DNA of 64,000 nucleotides from Rehmannia glutinosa. Taxonomy: Eukaryota; Streptophyta; Magnoliopsida; Lamiales; Orobanchaceae. A program made the translations under genes and the position numbers. The stretch is taken from the NCBI GenBank assembly GCA_016081115.2, contig JABTTQ020003447.1:26933-90932 (forward strand), given 5' to 3'. Under the pieces are notes generated by a model that was not told the origin of the DNA, did no database searches, and worked only from the letters and a program-made list of their open reading frames with translations. Each line of letters opens with the position of its first letter. The stretch's first letter is position 1. Below are positions 11,853 to 22,662 of the stretch, piece by piece.

Positions 11853-12903
11853 TGTTGAATACAATGTTAGAATCGGGATGCCTTCAAAATGGCAAATTAC
11901 GAAAAGAAAGATTACAAGAAAAACAATAACTATTACAACTTCTTCAAAAGAACTTTCGAAGTTTAGTCGAGACGAATCTCTTTCCGCAAAGCAATTACGC
12001 CCCATTTAGTGCTCACGGTTTGACGTATTGCTTCCAAAGATAAAACGCTTTACGCGTTTTGTAGTAGTAGCACCACTAACACGAAGCACCTTCAACTAGA
12101 AATGTGGCCGATGATTGGTTGCCGGACTTAGTGCGGAATGTAGAAAATAGCTTTTGGAGGTGTATGAAAATGCTATGAATTTTTCGTGGTAAAATCGCAA
12201 TGCACAACAATGATTTTATGACAACCAACACTGCGCATGAGATAAAAAGGTAGTGGGCATTAATCCAATTGTAACATCCCGGATGTTACACCCCACTACT
12301 TTCCTCCATAATGACAAGTAGTGGGCTCTTTTGGTGATCACTCGTAGGAGTTACTAACTCCAAATCACACGAATATGGACACCTACAATGTCCAGATTCA
12401 TTGGGCTTTAACAGCCTAACATCCATACTCGAATCGCCGAGCCCATTTTCGAGTGGCAAAACTTAGTGGACTCGACCCGCCCAATAGGCCGCCCGCCCGC
12501 CCAAGCCGTGCCCAGTGCCCAGGCCCGCATCGAGGCGGCCGGGCGGGCGCGCGCGTGTGTGGCCCACTTGTGATCATCCACTTGTGTTATAGTTTATACA
12601 ACAAATAACACCTTCTAGTAAATAAACTAGGATAAACTATGATTTGTATTCCATGTGGGATAAGACATATGCCCTTCATCTCCCTTTAAATAATCTTTAC
12701 ATAATGCCCAATTATGTGGCTACCTTCGTGTATTAATTTCTCACTCACCGAAATTCGATTTTGAGAAATAAAAATACTACGAACATCTACTCTAACGTAG
12801 ATTAATAATATATAATTTAATTCCTCCGCAATTAAATATTTAGCCACCGAAAAATTGGTCAAGTTTGGTCGACACCACTTTATCAAAACCAAAATTTCCA
12901 ACA
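11853..12903 (-). repeat. 5' LTR of element B
   Basis: 1051 bp, TGTTG...CAACA. It carries the donor complement of the candidate primer site at 11985-11999 and a GC-rich hexamer array at about 12480-12560. The start codon of gag lies only 28 nt beyond it. Confidence 0.92.
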
Positions 12904-12945
12904 TCTTTAATCCGGTGAGAGCTTCCCGAAATAAGACAAAAATAA
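12904..12945 (-). pseudogene. upstream half of the interrupted RNase H fragment
   Basis: The minus strand reads VLFREALTGLK up to the insertion point. Removing element B and one TCTTT copy joins this to the reading at 6300-6062. The EAL...G segment matches the usual RNase H sequence before the variable loop. Confidence 0.55.
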
Positions 12946-13369
12946 GATGTTAGAAGTTCATAAGCTGTTTTCAAAACAGGGGATCCCAATTATATTTTAA
13001 TATGTGTATGGATATCCATGAAAAGCAAGCATGTGAAAATGGCAGCCAGAAATTGACTTCACATCTCACTAGTTGTTTTCATTCTGTCTATTCTTAAATA
13101 CACATGTTGTATCAGTTTTAGACAAGTGCACTTACGAGTTACGTGCAGAGCTCACAACTAAAGTATCTATCAATGAAAATAATATTAGAATTTTAGTGTA
13201 GTACAATATAATTTATGACTAAGGACCATTATCACGTTTATCATTAGTAATTTAGTAGCTAGCAACAATAAGTTCACATTCTCTATTTCGAATTGTGTTT
13301 ATCTCATGCTCTAAATATAACCAATATATACCAAATATTGTACAATAATGTCATCAATACATCAACGTT
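12946..13369. other. intergenic, no gene seen
   Basis: AT-rich sequence without an extended frame, inverted repeat or recognisable element. Confidence 0.7.
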
Positions 13370-13508
13370 TTAAAAGTCTTTGGGAGCTAGTTTGTACAGG
13401 TTTGGGAACCTAAGTGGGGTTAGACGGGACTAAGCGGGTCTGTCCTAATCTAAAAAAATATAAACAAACAAGTGAGTCTATCACCTAGGACGTGAATTTT
13501 TAGAACAA
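13370..13508. mobile_element. decayed hAT-like MITE (CAGTGTTCTAAAA family)
   Basis: The outer text, CGTTTTAAAAGTC on the left and GAATTTTTAGAACA on the right, with GGGGTTAGACGGGACTAAGC inside, matches the family at 18759, 26750, 30470 and 54889. Ends are eroded and no target duplication is left. Confidence 0.5.
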
Positions 13509-14069
13509 AGTCAATACTTGACATATATTAATTATATTTGAAATATTACAAGATGACAATACAATTTAAAATTGAGGATAGTGTGTGTAGTCTAGAGCTC
13601 ATGCATGAGTTGTCTCTCATGGAAATAATTTTTGAATTTGGGGAGAAATATTCAAAGATATGCTATGAAAGAGGTGCAACCATAGCCAATTCAAATCTAA
13701 AGCCTCATTACCTTCTATATTTTAGGATTGACTTAATGAAAAAAATCAAGAAATATGTCACCCATTTTAGGTCTTCTTGTTATCTTTATTTAAAGTCAAA
13801 TATTTTTTTTTTTTAAATCATGCAAATAAAAACTATATTAATTGTCTTTACAACTAATACCAACTAAAACTTTATTTTTCTCCCCTTTGTGCATGGTTGG
13901 TGTGTTTGTGCATGTAACATCACTATTATCACTTGTCAGCATAAAATGGACCATACCCAATAATTAAAATGAATTGACTTTTCCTGATTTCAGTATCTTG
14001 ATGTTACTATGATGATGGATTTGATTGTCTGTTCAAAAATCATTGCAATATAATTGCCCTCAAGGCCGA

Positions 14070-14093
14070 TATATATATATATATATCTTATTT
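14070..14093. repeat. (AT)n microsatellite
   Basis: About eleven AT dinucleotides, uninterrupted. Confidence 0.95.
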
Positions 14094-14122
14094 AAATTCA
14101 AATTTCCATCTCTCGCACCACT

Positions 14123-14310
14123 TATCGAGCTTGTTGCATAGGGATCAATTGCCTAGCTAGTGCGATATTCTTAGTGACGTGATTCACATGCTATTGCATG
14201 AGGTCTCGGGATTATTAATCGAGCTTGTTGTATAGGGCTTAATTGCCTAGCTAGTATGGTATACTTTAATGACGCGATTCACATGCTATTGCATGAGGTC
14301 TTAAGATTAT
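14123..14310. repeat. tandem duplication, two ~94-bp units
   Basis: Two adjacent units share ATCGAGCTTGTTG, ATTGCCTAGCTAGT and GATTCACATGCTATTGCATG, ending in AGGTCT. The last part resembles a degraded tRNA-like T-arm region, so a duplicated SINE piece is possible. No coding content. Confidence 0.8.
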
Positions 14311-14834
14311 TTATATCCATCTACGTTAATTTAAAATAATGTTTGTGGTTCCTCTGTTATTAAAAGAAAAAAAATGCAATTCAACTAGATATTTCATAGC
14401 ATTAATATATATTCTTAGAAGAAAACTTCAGCTTCAGTTTTTTAAGCCACAATATAAATTAAATAATCACATTATGGCCAGAAGATAATCACTCTTCTTT
14501 AGCTAAATTATCCTAGATATTATATGAGTTGACTAAAAACAATCCATTGTTTAAGTGACCATCATCACCAGCTGCCAAACTACAGATAGTTTATTTAATT
14601 ATTTTGACAGAACTCATACATACCTCACAAGATGGAGTTCTGCTACTTAATTAAATAATGAAAATGCTAAAAGCTAGAAGCAAGATAGCCAATGACTTTG
14701 TATGTGATAATTAATCCTTAAATTTGTAATATTCTTGAGAACTTTTTTTTTTTTTTTAATTTTTGTTTTCATATTCTGATGACAAGCTCGGTAATTTTTG
14801 TATGTGATACATCCTTAGATTGCCACGTGTACAT

Positions 14835-15250
14835 GTTTGTCGGTACACGCCGAGCGGATTAAGCCGACACGGGGATCATCGGAAAAGTTAGAGAAGCTCC
14901 ACTCAGAAAAGTCAACGGCTACCGAGCAGAAGTCTAGTGGCCGACATTCCTGCATCTGGCAACGCCACATCAAGACAACACATAAAATAATATTAAATAC
15001 ATGTCATCTATGCGGTCATGCGCAGAAAGCATGTGAATGACAAGTATCTCGTTAACATTTAAATGTAATGATTACGACCCACTTAATGTAATAATATAAA
15101 TAGTCATATTTATGACGAAAAGGACAAAAAAATACTATATAAAGATATTGTACTCAAATTTTCCAAGAGACAATCGACCAAAAGTTCACAAGAAGTAACT
15201 AATAAAGAAACAGGTTATTCCATCCCTTTTTATTTTCCATCTATTAAAAG
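14835..15250 (+). repeat. possible LTR remnant
   Basis: Starts near TGTCGGTACACGCCGAGC, has a TATATAAAG box at about 15136, and is GC-rich at the start but AT-rich later, as in some gypsy-type LTRs. No second copy or target duplication was found. An open frame at 14837-15040 has no recognisable domain. Confidence 0.3.
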
Positions 15251-16895
15251 AGTGTTTTAATCCTTGCTGAGCAAATCTAAGCATCATCATGTTCCATACT
15301 GGTTGTCAAACGAAAATTGAAATAGATAATAAATTTAATAATACGTTATTAGACGTCCAACAACATTATTTTAAGAGGCTCAATTATTTTGATATTCGAG
15401 ATAATACTTCATTAATAATGAAGCCCTTAAATTAAATTAACTTTTAAACTCCAACAAATATTCAAGTTCATTGTATCAAAGTCTCACAATCACACACGAC
15501 ATTTTCAGGCAAAAAGGACAGGTCAAATGCTGGCAAATAAATGACTCTTGAAAAAAAAAAAAAAACATGTGAGGCTAAAACGGGGGATTGATCAAAGTGA
15601 GTTGTCTTGCGTGTCGGCTGTGATTTTGCCAAGTGTCATTCCACTATGACATATGCATGGCGCGAAGCCCACATGAGGCCAGTCGGTCGACGGACCGCAC
15701 GGATTTGAAATTGCCCTATTAAATTTAGGTTGACCGCACTGGGAACTCGGAATGGTCTTGTTAAATTTGAGTTGACCACACCGAAAATTCAGCCTATAGA
15801 AAAAAAAAAAGATAAAATTTAAAAGGCTAAAAGAATTAAGCATCACCCGACCCAATTATGCATTGAATGCTCCAAACTTGATAATATACAACTCTTTGGA
15901 AACACTTTTCAAATAAACTTTTGGATCTAAAAGTTCATTTTTCATAATAATAATAATAGTTGTTTGGTCTTAATTTAGCATTGACTTTGAATAAGTCACT
16001 TCTTCAAAAAATTCATTCAAGATAAGCAAAAATTGGAGAGTATGAAAATCGGCAAAGAATTGTTAAACGTATGACCTTCAAATTTGCTTTTTTATTGAAA
16101 TATTTTTATGTTCCGTTTTTTGAAAATTTCGGCTCGATAATCTCTCAAATAAACGAATTTTTTTTTGACCCGACTGGCGGAAAATCCCGGCTACGCCATG
16201 GACATATGCATGTATTTTGTTTCAAAAAAGAAAATTAAAATGGGACACATGTCACAATTCTACGGAAGTTGGCAAGACTACCCACTGGGTAACATCTACT
16301 TACCCGGCTAAAACAATGGTTATTTTCCAAAAGTCAATTAACCACCATAAATATTTGCAAACATGAATAAGCCCTACAACTATACATATTTTTGGTACAA
16401 AATAACACGTCACACAAAGCAAATTAAAATTGCCAGCCTAATTCATTAAATTGTCTCAGAATTTCAGACTTAAATTTCCCCGATCAGCTAGGCTAGATCC
16501 GTGGCCCTGCCTACAGACATGGAAAGATACAGGATCTAGTTTTCAATGCGAGCATTTATACGAAAAACGTGTACGTGGCAAGCGCTTATAAGCAATAATA
16601 TTATTTAGTTGGGTAGCTTAAATTTGAATTAATATCTCATGCTAAGGATGTCCATGAGGGCCCTTGCTACCAGCCTCAACGAATCGATGTCATGGGTTGT
16701 CTGGTAGTCGCCACCAGAAAAAATCATCATCCAACATGTTCTAGACAAATTCAAACCCACACATTCATGAGTCCATCGAAACGGACATCACATCCGAGTC
16801 GTCCTAGGGGGCGGCCAATGCGGCATTGTTGCAGACAGACCCCCTCCCGATCCGGGGAGGGCCTCTAAGCCACAATTTTTTAATTAATTTAATGA
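15251..16895. other. intergenic, no gene seen
   Basis: Mixed AT-rich sequence. A patch at 16120-16210 (GGCTACGCCATGG near 16190) resembles one end of the small hAT MITE complete at 57324-57501. No supported gene. Confidence 0.6.
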
Positions 16896-16898
<3 letters not shown>

Positions 16899-16938
<40 letters not shown>

Positions 16939-16955
16939 TATATGTGTGTGTGTGT
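16899..16955. repeat. (AT)n then (GT)n microsatellite
   Basis: About 15 AT units interrupted once by AC, followed by a short GT run. Confidence 0.95.
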
Positions 16956-17354
16956 AAAATCTAAAGTAAAATAAATAATACTAGTATTTTCACCTAAGCA
17001 GGAGCAGAATCAGTTTCAAAATGCAAGGAACTAAATTTTCTATTGCTAATATATTGATATTTTTTTCCCTTTAAATCTATGATGTAATGATATTAAAGAA
17101 TTTATTTTTTGTATTAGAAACGTCGAAATGGAAATATAATGCTTATTATCTTATTATTTCTTTTACTTTTATATGAATATAATGAGTCCCCTTTTCGTTT
17201 CGTACCAAATCCTTTAAATTATCGGAACGACCATCATCACATCACTCGGGCTTGCATCGTTGATCGAGCTTTGCCCGGGGAGATGAATGAGATATCTTAA
17301 ATAGCTAAAAATGGGGCTCCTTAGATGCCATAACTGTCAAACATACACATCTTT

Positions 17355-17600
17355 TACTCCCTCCTATTCAAAATAAGTGTCTTTTTAGGAAAAAACACAC
17401 ATATTAAGAATTGTGTTAAAATATCAAATATACCCTTAATTAATAATAAATGCTACTTTGGAATGTTAGTTGGGAAACAATATATTTAAGGGTAATTTGG
17501 AAAATATTTTTCTCACCAACCTTGAAATGTGAGAAGGACATTCTTTTGGAAAAATTTCATGTGCTTTAAAAGGACGCTTATTGTAAATAGGAGAAGACTT
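17355..17600. mobile_element. Stowaway-like (Tc1/mariner) MITE
   Basis: Begins CTCCCTCC directly after TA and continues into CAAAATAAGTGTCTTTTTAG. The far end reads AAAAGGACGCTTATTGTAAA then TAGGAGAAG, the reverse complement with changes. CTCCCTCC with a TA target is the hallmark of plant Stowaway elements. The right terminus is eroded. Confidence 0.75.
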
Positions 17601-17972
17601 CTCAATCATTTAATGTGCACTTTTATGAAATAGGGATGTTCAAATCTTGTTTACTAACTATTAGGTGTTTATATTGTGACACGTGTGTTGAGATAATATG
17701 AGAAAATGAAATATTGATATAATTTTATTTAAGTAATAACCAAATGAATAGTATTTTATTTTGTAAATGAGCTAGGTACATTTGTTTTCATTTTCAATTA
17801 ATGGAATGTTTTCGAATTTTCTTTTTCTTACTATTGAGATTCTGAAAATGTATATCTTCGACTTAAAAATGTTGAAATATAAAAATAAATTTGAAAACAA
17901 GTTAAATAAAATGCGCTCAAAATGAAGAAACCCTTTTTCGGGGTTAGATCTCATGTTCCACTTTCTCTTTTC

Positions 17973-17997
17973 TTTTTTTTTTTTTTTTTTTTTTTTA
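17973..17997. repeat. poly-T tract
   Basis: About 22 T residues with the surrounding T-rich text. No attached retroposon body could be recognised. Confidence 0.9.
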
Positions 17998-18585
17998 GAT
18001 GGATCTGTTTCTACTCTTATTTTATATAAATGACATGTGTACAATATCCGATTTAATGAGATATGAGTGGAAAAGAGAAAGTCGTGGAATAGAAAATCTC
18101 ATTATATTTTTAGCATTACTTAAGGATTTGATATATGAATTGAATTTTTTTGGAGCTAATGATTTTGACTTTTATAAATTACTAAGCTTGTGTGAATAGT
18201 TTTCAATTTATAATAAATCTAAAATTCTTTAGAACCCACGCAACTTTCAAATTACTCTCTCTTAGTGTGTTTAATTAACTAAATATTATAGTCAATTAAT
18301 TTTCTTAGTTTTAAATTTGTTCCTTCAATCCAATCCAAACACAACTAATTTATGTAACTGGGTTAGGCCTTTCATGATGAAGTGATAATCTAGATGACCG
18401 CATCATGCATGCTTTTTATATATTTGGTCAACTTGTTTTTTATAACTTAATTAAGTTCATTATGGAGTTCTACCCCGCAAAAGTCAGCCAAGTATTATCA
18501 ACAAATTTATATCAAATGAGAAAAAAATAAAAATGGTAGTTTTTTTAGTTATATCATCATCAAATAATAAAATTCCCAATATTCT

Positions 18586-18700
18586 GTATAAATTTTTTTT
18601 TTTGGTTGAACCTGTCCAACCTATAATTACAGCTATAAACTTAGGTCAAGATTGGATTCGAATGACGACCTCATCCACAAACCAAAGGCACTAAGAAATT
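18586..18700 (-). mobile_element. tRNA-derived SINE-like element
   Basis: On the minus strand an A-box-like stretch (TTAGTGCCTTTGGTTTG) is followed by GAGGTCGTCATTCGAATCC, a good B box, then about 60 bases and an A-rich tail (poly-T at 18593-18603 on +). No clear target duplication was identified. Confidence 0.55.
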
Positions 18701-18758
18701 AAAGTAAAAATTAATAAATTGCTTATTAAATATTTAGTAATACTATCAAAGTTGCCAA

Positions 18759-18933
18759 CATTGTTCTAAAATCTCCTCCTAGCTTCGATTAGTCCCTGTG
18801 TGCTAGGCGCTAGACTCACATTGTCCGCCCACGTTATTCTTTCGATTAGGTCCGACCTAACTCCGCACAGCTCCGCCTAAACGCAAGGCCTAGTTTATCG
18901 TCTAATTAGCTTCTAGCGCTTTTTAAAACACTG
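18759..18933. mobile_element. hAT-like MITE (CAGTGTTCTAAAA family)
   Basis: Starts CATTGTTCTAAAATC and ends GCGCTTTTTAAAACACTG, inverted copies. The GC-rich interior (GTGCTAGGCGCTAGAC, CTCCGCCTAAACGCAAG) is typical of this dispersed family. 8-bp flanks no longer match. Confidence 0.65.
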
Positions 18934-19700
18934 ATTATCAGTAATAATATGCATTAAGTAACAATAAGTTTTGTTTTGCTACAATACATATGATATATCT
19001 TTAAAAAATAATAGTAACAAAAAAAAAAACCGTGTCTAAATTGTCATGGTTAATAATTAATGATGTATAGTGACAAATCAGAGAATTAGATACAAAAATA
19101 GTGATCACTATATCGTTGACATTAAATTTTCAGTTGTTTACTATATACATGTCATTAAGTATCTACAGTGAGTCAGTGACATCCTTTTACGTAATTTTTA
19201 TTACTATTGATCAGTGATAATTTATTTTGTACAATTTTTGTTATTATTATATATACCTAATTTCAAGTCAGGGGAAAGAATAGAGGAAGAAAATTGGATT
19301 GGGCTGGGCCAGATTCTGTCTCAATTTGGATCTGGAACGTGGGTTACTGGACGGGATGAAAATTGAGTATTGAACTTAAAAGGTTTGGGCCTGATCAGGA
19401 TCCAGTCCATGTTGTCTTCTCTCCTAGTCCACGTGTTCAAAAGAAGAGATTCTCTTTTTAAATTTTTAAATAATAGCAAAATTAAGCAAATGAAAAGGAC
19501 CTCTAATAAAAACAAATAATTAATCTGCAAAACTAAAAAGTAGAAATCTTTTCCTATTCTACCCCACATTCAAGAACCACCAAAGCCCACCAACTTGACA
19601 GTCTGTAAAATTCATTTATATGCATGCAAATTTCTATTATAAGGATGGTTTTCACCTCCACCAAAACTACCCTATTATTTAAAAATTATGAATATATGGT
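18934..19700. other. upstream region of the first GASA gene
   Basis: No gene. From about 19570 it contains GAACCACCAAA...TTGACAGT and a TGCATGCA motif, and near 19700 ATTTGGACATG. All have counterparts upstream of the second GASA gene. Confidence 0.6.
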
Positions 19701-19744
19701 AATTTGGACATGATAGCCCATCAGACATTTTTAATTCCTTCAAT

Positions 19745-19752
19745 TATAAATA
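19745..19752 (+). promoter_or_regulatory. TATA box of the first GASA gene
   Basis: TATAAATA, 94 bases before the start codon, a normal distance for a plant gene with a leader of about 65-70 nt. The paralogue has a TATATATA at the corresponding place (22554). Confidence 0.7.
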
Positions 19753-19845
19753 CACCTCCAATATCCCTCAACTTTTTCAAGAACATTTCTCTAGTTTTAA
19801 TTCATTTTTTTCCCTATATTATTATCATTTTCTTGGAAGAAAAAA

Positions 19846-20817
19846 ATGAAGTCATGGATTGGTGCTTTCTTGTTGGTTGCACTGGTGATGAGCTCTGGCT
19901 TCATTGAATCCATTGCAAGTATGAGGCTCTTCTCTATATATATCTTGATCTAATTCTTAAAACCCTTTTAAACATTTATTTTATTTTTTTGGCACCTAAT
20001 TAGATTTTGTTCAATATGATTTGAATATAGATTTTTAGCAAAGCCCTATTCATCCGCTTGTGAACTTTTTTCAATTTTGTTACATTTTTTTAATGTTTAA
20101 TACATTACAATCACACAACATCCTCTCGATCGAATCGAGATTTCATGTTCTACAATCCCATTACACTACTTGTAAGAATACTACGTGTATAAGATGATGT
20201 CATTATCAGACACGTGTCATTATAGGAATATGAACTATATATGATCAGAGAGACGAGCCAAGGGCAACCCCAACTCGATCGATAAGTTTTTAAAAATAGT
20301 TGACTTTAGATATAAAATTTTAATTTTTTTAACCTTCACCCTCTAAAATATATTAAAAATATATCTATATCCATTATTTTCAAGAAAAAAATAAATCTAA
20401 TCCTCCCAGTTTTCATTTTCTGGTTTCGTCCCTACATCCAATATTATATAATCATAACCCAACTATTAAATTAAGAACTTGATAGATATTTGTCTTTAGT
20501 TACCTTAAGGTTTTGGATTAATATTAGAAAAAAATTAATTTTATATAAATTTAAATCTAACTTAATATTGTTCTAATTTTTCTATTTTTTTTTTTTTTGA
20601 ATTTTTTTGGACAGCCATACAATACAAAGATTATTTCTGCGACTCCAAGTGTGAAGTGAGGTGCTCTAAAGCAAGCGTAAAGGAAAGATGTCTGTACTAT
20701 TGTGGAATATGCTGTGAAATATGCAGATGTGTCCCTCCAGGAACTTATGGCAACAAAGATGCTTGTCCTTGCTATAGGGACTTGAAAAATTCCAAGGGCA
20801 AATCTAAATGTCCTTAA
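19846..20817 (+). CDS. GASA/snakin family cysteine-rich secreted peptide
   Basis: Two exons, 19846-19918 and 20615-20817, joined across a 696-bp GT-AG intron (donor AA|GTATGA, acceptor GGACAG|CC), give 91 residues. Residues 1-24 (MKSWIGAFLLVALVMSSGF...) are a signal peptide. The C-terminal ~60 residues carry all 12 cysteines of the GASA domain in the usual spacing, including CDSKCEVRC, YYCGICC and the ending GKSKCP. This pattern is closest to snakin-1. Such peptides are secreted, held by six disulfides, often gibberellin-responsive, and act in growth control or antimicrobial defence; which applies here is not visible. The intron falls just after the signal peptide, as in the paralogue 1.8 kb downstream. 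A poly-A signal AATAAA is at 20936. Confidence 0.93.
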
Positions 20818-20935
20818 AATAATCTATCTTTAACTCTACAAATATACAGTGTTTATGCTCTACATAATGTAATAATTTTCAACATTTCATTTTTACAAGC
20901 TTTGTTTGGAATCCGTTACATTGGTTGTACCGAAT

Positions 20936-20941
20936 AATAAA
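20936..20941 (+). terminator. probable polyadenylation signal of the first GASA gene
   Basis: AATAAA 119 bases after the stop, followed by T- and TG-rich sequence. Confidence 0.6.
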
Positions 20942-21154
20942 GAAAATATTGTGTGGTCTATATGATCTATTTGAAATTCCAATAAATATATTGTAACATT
21001 TTTATATGTTGCAACTTATATATTTAATTATGCCTTGAAAGTGCATAGTCTTGGCAATACTTGAACTCACTTAATTGTTGATTATATTCTATGAATGTAC
21101 ACACACACACACATCATGAAATCAATGTTGTTATATTAAATTTCGAATTGTAAC

Positions 21155-21156
<2 letters not shown>

Positions 21157-21205
<49 letters not shown>
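21157..21205. repeat. (TTA)n microsatellite
   Basis: About 16 uninterrupted TTA units, preceded at 21101-21114 by a short (CA)n run. Confidence 0.95.
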
Positions 21206-21207
<2 letters not shown>

Positions 21208-22390
21208 TAATTTTAATATTTGAGATTTACATAAATAATTAGTTACTAATATCCTAAGGTAATCTAGAAATTGGTGCCTTTAACCAGGAAAAACAAATAG
21301 AAACAACAGAAAGAATATAAAAATCAAACACCAATTAAGCTGATTAAAATCTAGTGATTATGGGACCATGTATTTATTTACTTTACTAGAACATGAAAAA
21401 AATAAAATAAAATGAGTTTGACAAATCTGAATAAGTTTTAGATAAAGAATGTAATAGCTAAATCACATAATGCAACCCACAGAAAACTTCTAACAAATTG
21501 TGCATGCGTGGATGGATATGCCTTAATGAGTTACAGAATCGCCTTGAAAGCTAAACATCTTTTTTTTGTTACAAAGATTTTGCCATCGTAACTATACGAG
21601 TTTATACTTTTCCATCTAAAGCATATCGACTATGGAAATTTTTATCGTGATTGTCACAAGCATGCCACGCTTCTTGTTTGTGCGCGTTTTAGTGAATTTC
21701 AGGTTATTTTATATCGGCAAAATAGTAATCTAACTTTTCAAAGATAAGACTCGATATTTGGAATTGAGCATATTAAATAACTTATAACTGGTCAAAGAGT
21801 GCACAAGCAAGAAGTGTGTCATGCATATGACATAATCTAGACAAAAAATCAATAATCATGATGCTCCATACGGCAAATTAAGTGCAAAACCCATGTAGGT
21901 CAAATGACAAAGTGTAATAAAAAAAAGTTTAGCTCCTAAAGTGCGAAAATCACCATAATTTGAATAGCAAAGTATTTTTCACCATTAATTTAAATCAGTT
22001 AAATGAAATTGAATTATGGATATAAATTCCAAACAATTTTCTGAATTTCATTTTTCACCTTCTACTCTAATAGCTACATCCTTAATATATGTATGGAACA
22101 AAATCTTAAGTGGGCTGAATTGAAAGAACCTGTATTTCAAAGGGTCAAAATATTCCAAAAAAAAGCATCGTCCAGCTTGCATCCATATCTCAAAGTTTAG
22201 GTACAACTGCAAAATATTTAATTTGCTTGCAAAACAAATACACTTCACTATAAAACTAGAAAAGTGAACAAAAATTAAATCCTAAAAATCATTATATTCT
22301 GTTACCAAAATAGGATACTCAAGATAAATATACTACCCAGAACCACCAAAAGTAATTGACAGTATGTATCATGGTTTTATATATGATCTA
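21206..22390. other. spacer between the GASA genes, no gene seen
   Basis: AT-rich with only short frames. At 22341-22372 it holds GAACCACCAAAAGTAATTGACAGT, the counterpart of a block upstream of the first GASA gene (19573-19602). Confidence 0.65.
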
Positions 22391-22515
22391 TCCTTGGATT
22401 TTACCCCACCAAACAAACCTCAATTATTTTCATGCATAAAATTAATTTCATTATATTTGGTGTCCTTGGATTTTACCCCACCAAACACACCTCAATTATT
22501 TGGACATGCATAAAA
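22391..22515 (+). promoter_or_regulatory. duplicated promoter block of the second GASA gene
   Basis: Two direct copies (22391-22441 and 22463-22515) share TCCTTGGATTTTACCCCACC, AAAC-ACCTCAATTATT and CATGCATAAAA, differing by one base and a GGA insertion. CATGCA is an RY-type element. The block lies about 40-160 bases before the TATA box (TATATATA, 22554-22561). Confidence 0.75.
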
Positions 22516-22553
22516 ATAATGTCATTTTTTCAAACCATAACTAGTACATGTAC

Positions 22554-22562
22554 TATATATAT
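22554..22562 (+). promoter_or_regulatory. TATA box of the second GASA gene
   Basis: TATATATAT about 101 bases before the start codon, in the same place as TATAAATA in the paralogue. Confidence 0.6.
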
Positions 22563-22662
22563 GTGACACTACCTCCATGATCATTTGTATAAGTTGTCAC
22601 TAATCTTTGAATTTTTTTTTATCTTTTTCTGGTAATACAATTTGGAAAAGAAATTAATTATT

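Larger units (their letters stand above)
6303..12903 (-). mobile_element. Ty1/copia retrotransposon B, full length
   Basis: Complete element of about 6.6 kb with two LTRs (6303-7402 and 11853-12903). Termini are TGTTG...CAACA. The flanks are TCTTT at 6298-6302 and TCTTT at 12904-12908, a 5-bp target duplication (one T is shared with the LTR end). Order on the minus strand is LTR, short leader, gag, protease, integrase, RT, RNase H, about 560 bp of 3' untranslated sequence, polypurine tract, LTR. The polyprotein is broken by many short indels. It interrupts an RNase H fragment whose reading resumes on both sides. Confidence 0.93.

Noticed and set aside
13538..13816. 92-codon plus-strand frame
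   Set aside because: No recognisable domain or signal peptide, runs into poly-T, and lies among degraded repeats.
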